Below, piece after piece: positions 4,454 to 10,104 of a DNA stretch of 10,104 nt. The stretch comes from SIG450 sp045658425 (GTDB taxonomy: Bacteria > Bacillota > Clostridia > UMGS1840 > HGM11507). Numbering within the stretch: the stretch's first letter is position 1; each line of letters opens with the position of its first letter. The DNA lies in the NCBI GenBank assembly GCA_045658425.1, contig JAZOVB010000181.1, forward strand, positions 1-10,104. Reading direction: 5' to 3'. The notes below the pieces were generated by a model. It searched no databases, was not told where the DNA came from, and saw only the letters and a list, made by a program, of their open reading frames with translations. A program made the translations under genes and the position numbers.

Positions 4454-5083
4454 TTATTTTTTTAAGCATTTCGCAACTTGTTCGTAAATTTGTTTCATTC
4501 CCAACTCAGTAGGATGACCATTTTCCTTGTCTATTTCTTTAAGACATAAATATTTGATTTTATTTTTTTCACAAGCTTCTACAAAACCTTCGGTGATTTC
4601 TTGTTTTAAATTAGTGTTTATGATAACAATTACATCTTCAACCACTTCCTTTGCTCTCTTGAGCAGGTAGCAAAAGGCAGGCAAAACACACTTTAATTCA
4701 TCATCAGTCCAATCTGAGTATTTAAGATTTCCAATAGGAGCATCTATCCAAGAATCGTTAGTCCCTCCAAATATAAACATTGTGTTAATTTTATTTTGGG
4801 CAAAAAACTTTTCTAATGTACATTTGTCAATTCTGCTAACAAACGATGATTCAATAGTAAGAGTTTCTCTCACTGTATTACAAATTGTTGAACCCGAAAA
4901 GCTGTCGTTAAGTATTATATTTAGATTGTTTTCTTTTGCAAGTATTTTCCACCAGGTTTTTTCTACTCCCTTGATAATGGGATTTTCATTTCTTTCATCG
5001 CTATAATAAAAGTGATATCCTTCTGGAATATATCCTTCATAAGTTGAATAACTGTCACCTAAAATAAAAATGTTCCCTAACAA
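4454..5083 (-). CDS. SGNH/GDSL-family hydrolase (esterase)
   Basis: A 209-residue protein with a TTG start at 5083, nine bases after AAAGGGGG. Block I is FILGDSYSTYEG with nucleophile Ser11. The oxyanion-hole Gly is probably Gly64 in DSFSGST, block III is GGTND with Asn109, and the C-terminal His190 lies in NGHPTELGM. The residue three before the histidine is Glu187, where the usual block V has Asp. There is no signal peptide, so the enzyme is probably cytoplasmic. Family knowledge: SGNH hydrolases remove acetyl or acyl groups from sugars and other esters. It is the last gene of the minus-strand run, 38 bases after the dockerin-like ORF. Removal of O-acetyl groups from imported glycan is a reasonable guess; the true substrate is unknown. 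Confidence 0.88.
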   Translation of the reverse strand: MLGNIFILGDSYSTYEGYIPEGYHFYYSDERNENPIIKGVEKTWWKILAKENNLNIILNDSFSGSTICNTVRETLTIESSFVSRIDKCTLEKFFAQNKINTMFIFGGTNDSWIDAPIGNLKYSDWTDDELKCVLPAFCYLLKRAKEVVEDVIVIINTNLKQEITEGFVEACEKNKIKYLCLKEIDKENGHPTELGMKQIYEQVAKCLKK

Positions 5084-5121
5084 TTTTAAATTCCCCCTTT
5101 AATTAACATAAATGTAAAAAA

Positions 5122-5244
5122 TCAATTCATTTTATAAACATAAGCGGCATCTTTTGCGTTTATAACACCATCGTTATTTAAATCATAATAGTTTTTGTTT
5201 AGTTTTACATTTATTTCATCAATTGTATTATAATAACTAATCAT
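5122..5244 (-). CDS. 40-residue protein with a single dockerin-type calcium loop
   Basis: An ORF below the usual length cut-off lies between the peptidase and the SGNH gene on the same strand. ATG 5244 is preceded by a weak GAGTGAT-type site. The product ends YDLNNDGVINAKDAAYVYKM-N. Its D-x-N-x-D-G-x-x-N-x-x-D pattern is the calcium-binding loop of a type I dockerin repeat (EF-hand-like), followed by the usual helix. A dockerin normally has two such repeats at the end of a secreted enzyme; here one stands alone, with no signal peptide or catalytic domain. It may be a remnant of a dockerin-bearing protein, or a small calcium-binding adaptor. The motif is clear; that it is translated is inferred. 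Confidence 0.6.
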   Translation of the reverse strand: MISYYNTIDEINVKLNKNYYDLNNDGVINAKDAAYVYKMN

Positions 5245-5261
5245 TATTTTACATCACTCTT

Positions 5262-6620
5262 TTATAAAATTTCATCAAACTTAAGGATTACTAAAATTAA
5301 GGTTTTTATCGCTTCTAAAAATCCTTTTAAAGACATCGCTTCGTCAGGCTGGTGAACACCACCATGCCCTTTTGGCATATCGGGTCTTCCGCCTATATCA
5401 TACATTACCGTCCCGATAGAATAGGAATTATTTAAATATCTCGTATAAGTACCTCCGCCTATAATCTTTCCATGGACATCTTCGGGATTACCAAGTGCAA
5501 TTTTATATGCATCCGAAACTGCATCGGCAAACGGATTATTTTCATTTATAAGATACCCTTCGGAAGAATATGTGCAAATAATCTCCCAGTCGTCTTTTAC
5601 GACAGTTTTTATTTTATTTATTATATCTTTGCAAGATACATACGGACTGTGGCGTATATCAAGCGAAATACAAAGCTTGCTATCCTCTGTTTTTATAATT
5701 CCGTTAGCACAGGTAAGCCTTCTGAACAAATCGTCATTGTGTGCTATACCAAGTCCTGTTCCATAATTATCTTTGAAAATCTCACAAATGCTTTTGAGAA
5801 TTTTTTTATCCTCGTATGATAGTTTATCGTCTGCTTGAGCATTCTGTGAAAATTTTATCAACGGATTCAATGTACCTTCCGGGTTTGCTGAATGCCCACT
5901 TATTCCCTTTATGTTTTTTATTTCTCCGTCATTATATACAACTTCAAGGTTATCAGGAATAATATTATAACTGCTGCCACCAGATATAGATTTTATATTA
6001 TTGAGAGAATCTTTACTTTTAAGCATAAGTCTGACAATACTTTTTTCACCGCGGTAATAAGGATATTCTCCGTCAGGCACAATAGAGACATCAGGCATAA
6101 GCTCGTTTTTTACATACGCCTTGATATCATCCATTCCATCTTCTTCATTTCCTCCGACAAAAAGCATCAACCTGCTTTTAAGCGGAATGTTAAGTTCTTT
6201 AATTATTTTTGCGGCATAAAGCATCTGAATAATACCGCTTTTATCATCATTACAACCTCTGCCAATTAAAAATCCGTCTTTTTCAGTAAGCTCAAAAGGT
6301 TCGCCATACAGCCATTCTCCGTCTGCCGATACTACATCGCCATGAGCGAAAATTCCAATTGTTTTCCCATCATTACGATTAGTTGCACATACATATTCTC
6401 CGCCTTTTGAAATTTGCCCTTTAAAACCTTCTCTTTCCATTAGTTTTAACGATGCTTCAAGTATATCATAGCAAGATTTTCCAAATGGCATTCCATCTAC
6501 TGCCTTTGATCTTACAGATGGTATATTCACCAAAGTTTTTAAATCTTCTGTTATTTCAGTTTCATGTTTCTTTATATAAATATCTATTTCATTTAACAAC
6601 TTCTCATTATTTATCATCAT
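5262..6620 (-). CDS. M20 family metallopeptidase, PepV/Sapep-like dipeptidase
   Basis: A 452-residue cytoplasmic enzyme, close to the size of PepV. ATG 6620 has GGAG six bases upstream; the preceding transporter stop codon is three bases away. Metal and catalytic motifs of the family are in order: IFAHGDVV (His93, Asp95), GRGCNDDKSG (Asp125/Asp126), GNEEDGMDD (Glu159/Glu160), VPDGEYP (Asp183), and GHGGVHQPDE near the end (His423). The lid domain lies between about 190 and 330, with ISGHSANPEG in it. Family knowledge: PepV-like enzymes cleave Xaa-peptide and dipeptide substrates using two zinc ions, often in peptide or peptidoglycan-fragment use. Tight coupling to a transporter and a GH20 gene suggests it trims the peptide part of the imported compound; this is inference. 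Confidence 0.92.
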   Translation of the reverse strand: MMINNEKLLNEIDIYIKKHETEITEDLKTLVNIPSVRSKAVDGMPFGKSCYDILEASLKLMEREGFKGQISKGGEYVCATNRNDGKTIGIFAHGDVVSADGEWLYGEPFELTEKDGFLIGRGCNDDKSGIIQMLYAAKIIKELNIPLKSRLMLFVGGNEEDGMDDIKAYVKNELMPDVSIVPDGEYPYYRGEKSIVRLMLKSKDSLNNIKSISGGSSYNIIPDNLEVVYNDGEIKNIKGISGHSANPEGTLNPLIKFSQNAQADDKLSYEDKKILKSICEIFKDNYGTGLGIAHNDDLFRRLTCANGIIKTEDSKLCISLDIRHSPYVSCKDIINKIKTVVKDDWEIICTYSSEGYLINENNPFADAVSDAYKIALGNPEDVHGKIIGGGTYTRYLNNSYSIGTVMYDIGGRPDMPKGHGGVHQPDEAMSLKGFLEAIKTLILVILKFDEIL

Positions 6621-6623
6621 TAA

Positions 6624-7568
6624 TCACTCCATCATTGTATTCTCTTTCTTTTTTAAAAAGCTATCCTCAATTCCTGAAAGAAAAATCGCAACAAGTCCTA
6701 AAATTCCCCCCACTACAAGATTGAAATTCAGTGTATCATTTCCTGTAAGAACCGAAAGCACACTTGTAATAACAGCTGAAAACGGCATTATAACAGCAAC
6801 TACGCAAGCATCTATATATTTCATAGAATAGGTTCTTATTATCCAACAAAAAGCCGACACAACAAGAGCAACTATAACAAGAAAAATTATATCTTCCGGC
6901 TTAAAAGAGAACATTATTTTTTCTACAGGAATTCTAAGTCCTGTACTTGTAGTAATGTAAGTGTTATTTAAAGTTAAAGATAATATAAATGATATTAAAA
7001 ATCCCATTACAGACTGTGTTGCAAGATATAGTGGGGTATAAAGTTTTTTAGCAAAAGCACCTGTTCCTGCAATATTGAATCCATAAAGTATTCCTGAAGC
7101 CGCACACAAAATTTCACCTATTCCCCATGATCCGTCCGAAAAAGATATTCCGTTTAGTACAAAAGCACTGACCAAACATATAACTGACGCTAAAACTGTA
7201 GTTACAGATGGTTTTTTCTTAATAAGAATATACATTAAAACAGGAACGGAAATACAGGAAAGATTTTCTAAAAAAGCATATCTGGCAGGCGTTGTATATA
7301 ATAATCCTATCTTTTGGGTAAGGTTTGCAAGTGCAAGAAAAATACCGGTAGGAATTCCTACCTTTATATAATCCATATTGAATTTTTTTATATTTTTCCC
7401 CGCTATCAAAAGATAGGTTGCAAAAAGAACCACTTCAACAAAACATGTACGCATTACAGGTGAATATATTTTATTAAGATGTACCATAAGAAGTGGCGCA
7501 ACTCCCCATACAAATACAACAAACAGCATACCTACGTATGCTCCGAATTTTTTACTTGTTTTCAACAT
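6624..7568 (-). CDS. DMT superfamily transporter, EamA domains
   Basis: A 314-residue integral membrane protein with about ten hydrophobic helices arranged as two EamA repeats (about 8-135 and 145-300). FVWGVAPLLMVH and YTTPARYAFLENLS lie in the first, and a second-repeat YGFNIAGTGAFAKKLYTP and YIDACVVAVIMPFSAVITSV in the second. I chose ATG 7568 (MLKTSKKFGAYVGML): GGGG lies eight bases upstream, while the longer TTG start at 7595 and the ATG at 7574 have worse spacing. Family knowledge: these transporters move small metabolites, amino acids or drugs across the cytoplasmic membrane, commonly outward. It lies 51 bases after GH20 and three bases before the peptidase gene, so all three are probably co-transcribed. 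The substrate is unknown; it could export a product or cofactor of glycan or peptide breakdown. Confidence 0.9.
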   Translation of the reverse strand: MLKTSKKFGAYVGMLFVVFVWGVAPLLMVHLNKIYSPVMRTCFVEVVLFATYLLIAGKNIKKFNMDYIKVGIPTGIFLALANLTQKIGLLYTTPARYAFLENLSCISVPVLMYILIKKKPSVTTVLASVICLVSAFVLNGISFSDGSWGIGEILCAASGILYGFNIAGTGAFAKKLYTPLYLATQSVMGFLISFILSLTLNNTYITTSTGLRIPVEKIMFSFKPEDIIFLVIVALVVSAFCWIIRTYSMKYIDACVVAVIMPFSAVITSVLSVLTGNDTLNFNLVVGGILGLVAIFLSGIEDSFLKKKENTMME

Positions 7569-7619
7569 TTCCATTTCCCCTTTTTTAGTTTCCAAAGTTG
7601 TATTAATATAGCGAATTCA

Positions 7620-9422
7620 TCAATTAATGATGCTTGGAGTTTCAACCTCACAATGCCATATCTTACAATTATCTTCTATTACATCCTCTTCAAGCTCACA
7701 AATTTTATCAAGCTTTCCAGTTAAATAATCCTTTATCATATCTATCTGATAATTTATCTGCTCACAAATTCCACCAAAACGGATATTCATTACCTCTAAT
7801 CCATTTGGCTTTTTATATCTTAGCCAGTCGGCTTTAAACAGCTTATGAAACTCTTTAATATCGCTTATAACCTGAGGCATTTTAATTTCAGAGGCCTCTT
7901 TAAGATAGCCCTTGTCATTATTTTTATAAGCCTCTCTTACCTTATTTATAAGCTCACATTTTTCGTAAGTAACTTTTGCAAGGTAATATGCATATTTGTA
8001 ATAGTCAGAATTTTTATCATTTTCTTCCATATATTTTTTTGCACTGTCCATAGCAAATTTTATATCACTCATTGCTTTATCATAATCATATTTTATATTT
8101 ACAAGATTATAGAAAATATCGCCATAAAGCAATTTTTTCGAAAATCTGTAGTCATCATGAAAATCAGAATGAACTTTTGATATATTAAGCCTGTTTTCAT
8201 AAGGCATTTTTGTTAAGAACTCACTTGCATTATAAATATCTTCAATCGAACAATCAAGCCCTTTATAGCAGTATTCTGAAAATATCGTCAGAGAACCTAC
8301 CGAATGAATGAGATTTGTTTCCGAACCGAAATCGCCCCACATACAAACAACAAAATTTTTCTCCTTGTTTTCTATGGCTGATTTTAAGTAAGGAATTGAT
8401 GTATCTAGTGTAAAGCGTGTATCTTCTATAAAGCCTTCCCATGTCCAGATGCTTCCTGATAATATAAGCTCTCTTTCTAAATTCTGATGTTCTTTTATTA
8501 AAAAATCGTAGTCAGACTTGTCGGTATGATAATAATCCCAATAATCAATTACAACATTTTTCGGGAAATCTCCAAGCATATCGGAAGAAAGTTTAACCTC
8601 TTTATCGTAATATGACCTTGTTTTTGAATTTGCACGGTAAAGCATATCCGATGCCATTATTGGTTTAAAATCATATTTTTTACATATTTCGAACACTTTG
8701 TTTGCATGTCTTAAAAATATGTCATATCTTTTTTCATAACCGTGAAGATCGAAAAATTTACCTGTTCCTAAATCGTGTGCCTCATCAAGCCCAAGATGAA
8801 TATACTTAGAGCCGTAGATTTCTCTCATAAGCTTTATCTGTGCTTCTAAGAAATTATAAGTCTTTTTTTCATCGGCAAGAAGGCATTCGGAGGTATCTTT
8901 TATAGCTGAAGCCTCCTGCCATTTAAGATACTGCCCCATATGCCCTAAACTCTGAATACTTGGCATAAATTCAATGCCGAATATATCAGCATACTCTTTC
9001 ATTTCCTTAAGCTCTGATACAGTATATCTTCCCCTCATATAACCGAATCTTGGATAATCTTTAAGCTCAAATACATCCTCGATGTTAAAGCATATATGGG
9101 TAAATCCTAAACAAGCAAGGTTTAAAATATATTCTTTAACAGTATCAACCTTTAAAACGCCATTTCTTGCAACATCAAGCTTTACTCCGAGCATGTCAAA
9201 ATGTGCTTTTTCACATATTTCAAATGGCTTATAATTAAAATTTAACGCAAAAAGAAATAAAGCACGGCACAATGTTATCTTACTATTACATCCTATGACA
9301 GCAAAATTGCCGTCATAGGATGCTTTAACACCATTATATTCTGTAACCCTTATTTCTTTTTTAAAGTTAAAATCAATATGATTAAAAATTAAATCTTTTA
9401 TAAAATTAAAATTTTCTGTCAT
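7620..9422 (-). CDS. GH20 family beta-N-acetylhexosaminidase-like enzyme, cytoplasmic
   Basis: A 600-residue protein without a signal peptide. AAAGGAG stands five bases before ATG 9422. The catalytic TIM barrel covers about residues 75-400: FDMLGVKLDVARNG at the first strand, the acid/neighbouring pair Asp213-Glu214 in YIHLGLDEAHDLG, and aromatic subsite segments SGSIWTWEGF and VCMWGDFGSETN. A helical C-terminal region of about 200 residues follows. Size and lack of export signal resemble the intracellular exo-acting GH20 enzymes of Firmicutes such as pneumococcal GH20C. Family knowledge: GH20 removes terminal GlcNAc or GalNAc by substrate-assisted catalysis. It follows a sugar-type solute-binding protein gene by 22 bases, so it probably acts on the imported oligosaccharide. 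The exact linkage cannot be told. Confidence 0.88.
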   Translation of the reverse strand: MTENFNFIKDLIFNHIDFNFKKEIRVTEYNGVKASYDGNFAVIGCNSKITLCRALFLFALNFNYKPFEICEKAHFDMLGVKLDVARNGVLKVDTVKEYILNLACLGFTHICFNIEDVFELKDYPRFGYMRGRYTVSELKEMKEYADIFGIEFMPSIQSLGHMGQYLKWQEASAIKDTSECLLADEKKTYNFLEAQIKLMREIYGSKYIHLGLDEAHDLGTGKFFDLHGYEKRYDIFLRHANKVFEICKKYDFKPIMASDMLYRANSKTRSYYDKEVKLSSDMLGDFPKNVVIDYWDYYHTDKSDYDFLIKEHQNLERELILSGSIWTWEGFIEDTRFTLDTSIPYLKSAIENKEKNFVVCMWGDFGSETNLIHSVGSLTIFSEYCYKGLDCSIEDIYNASEFLTKMPYENRLNISKVHSDFHDDYRFSKKLLYGDIFYNLVNIKYDYDKAMSDIKFAMDSAKKYMEENDKNSDYYKYAYYLAKVTYEKCELINKVREAYKNNDKGYLKEASEIKMPQVISDIKEFHKLFKADWLRYKKPNGLEVMNIRFGGICEQINYQIDMIKDYLTGKLDKICELEEDVIEDNCKIWHCEVETPSIIN

Positions 9423-9444
9423 AATTTCTCCTTTTTATATTAAG

Positions 9445-10104
9445 TTACATTTCCTTTTTCTGTCTTTCATATGCTTTGTTATAAACAGATACCATCTCTG
9501 AAATCTGAAGTTTTTCAGCAGTTTTCAACCAGTTATTCCACACTTTTTCCGGATCTGAATCTGTAATAAATTTCATCATCATTTCTTCAGCTTTTTTCTG
9601 AATATCTGTAGCATTTTTCATTGTAATATCTTTTTCTTCTTCTGTTAAAAATACAACAGGTGCAAATTCTCTTTTTAGTTCAGGATTATCGATAATATAT
9701 TTATTCGCTTCCTGCAATCTTTCAGAAACATCAAAATATGAAGAACGCTTATCGCCTCTTTTTACAAGAACATGTAAACCATATGTAGTTGCAACATCGT
9801 TAATAGTAGGAACTGTATCAGGGAATTCTTTATATGATGCATAGCCTCTTTCGTTTAAAGTATAGATTTCTCCTTCAACTCCTGCAGTTGAAAGTTCAGC
9901 ACCTGCAGGGCTTAATAAAAAGTCAATAAATTTCATTGAAAGCTCTGAATTTTTGTTCTTAGTTACACATTCTAAAGCGCTTCCAAATACAATTGGATTG
10001 TTAACTGTAAGCTTACCATTTCCTGTAGGAGGAGCAAATCTTAAATCAAACTCAGGAATAGTTCCCCTTGCAGATTCAGTTATCATATCCATTCTGCTGA
10101 CCCA
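9445..10104 (-). CDS. ABC transporter solute-binding protein (family 1, sugar type), C-terminal part
   Basis: The reading frame is open to the right edge; 219 residues are visible, beginning WVSRMDMITESARG. The segments AMKFIDFLLSPAGAELSTAG-type (here SMKFIDFLLSPAGAELSTAG), GVEGEIYTLNERG and the helical end TDIQKKAEEMMMKFIT are typical of the C-terminal lobe of large family 1 extracellular solute-binding lipoproteins (LplA-like) that serve oligosaccharide ABC importers. The lipobox and N-lobe lie outside the window. It stands first among the visible genes and 22 bases before GH20, so its promoter and probably the permease genes are upstream of this window. The ligand is likely an N-acetylhexosamine-containing oligosaccharide, inferred only from its neighbour. 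Confidence 0.88.
   Translation of the reverse strand, partial: WVSRMDMITESARGTIPEFDLRFAPPTGNGKLTVNNPIVFGSALECVTKNKNSELSMKFIDFLLSPAGAELSTAGVEGEIYTLNERGYASYKEFPDTVPTINDVATTYGLHVLVKRGDKRSSYFDVSERLQEANKYIIDNPELKREFAPVVFLTEEEKDITMKNATDIQKKAEEMMMKFITDSDPEKVWNNWLKTAEKLQISEMVSVYNKAYERQKKEM

Noticed and set aside
5472..6269. Long plus-strand ORFs opposite the peptidase gene, and similar ones opposite the transporter and GH20 genes
   Set aside because: They mirror well-supported minus-strand genes with full sets of family motifs and have no ribosome sites or recognisable domains.

Overview
The window looks like chromosomal DNA of a low-GC Gram-positive anaerobe of the Clostridia (Bacillota). It is strongly AT-rich, most genes have a purine-rich GGAGG-type ribosome binding site, several genes start with TTG, and the protein families (Xre regulators, SGNH hydrolase, PepV-like peptidase, GH20, family 1 sugar-binding protein, a dockerin-like motif) are typical of gut or environmental Clostridia. 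No species can be named from the sequence alone.

Layout. (a) 1-1175: two divergent helix-turn-helix regulator genes, a partial one leaving the window on the left and a complete one with three Xre-like repeats, each with a recognisable promoter. (b) 1195-1446: a textbook promoter, tRNA-Thr(GGT), tRNA-Lys(CTT) and a strong terminator. (c) 1446-2899: a tyrosine recombinase gene and a small excisionase-like gene. They point toward tRNA-Lys and are separated from it by three copies of an 11-bp repeat, which is the usual end of an integrated element at a tRNA gene. (d) 2900-4450: about 1.5 kb with no ordinary gene. It holds a structured, GC-richer block with an interrupted reading frame, a 21-bp hairpin, a chain of micro-ORFs each with its own ribosome binding site, a duplicated 45-bp leader, two minus-strand terminators, a 33-codon ORF, a nested set of hairpins carrying Spo0A-box-like TGTCGA motifs, and another structured block. 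I read it as a decayed or stripped mobile element, or its regulatory/transfer region. No second tRNA-Lys end (attR) could be found by eye. (e) 4454-10104: a minus-strand run of six genes that looks like one operon. In order of transcription it encodes a sugar-type ABC solute-binding protein (partial), a cytoplasmic GH20 beta-N-acetylhexosaminidase-like enzyme, a DMT/EamA transporter, a PepV-like M20 dipeptidase, a 40-residue protein with one dockerin-type calcium loop, and an SGNH/GDSL hydrolase.

The operon makes most sense as uptake and processing of an N-acetylhexosamine-containing glycan or glycopeptide: import by the ABC system, cleavage by GH20, peptide trimming by the M20 enzyme, de-esterification by the SGNH hydrolase. 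This is inference from families and gene order. The most unusual material is in 2900-4450. I did not find a complete, clearly novel system, but the micro-ORF chain and the hairpin/TGTCGA cluster do not match anything I can name.
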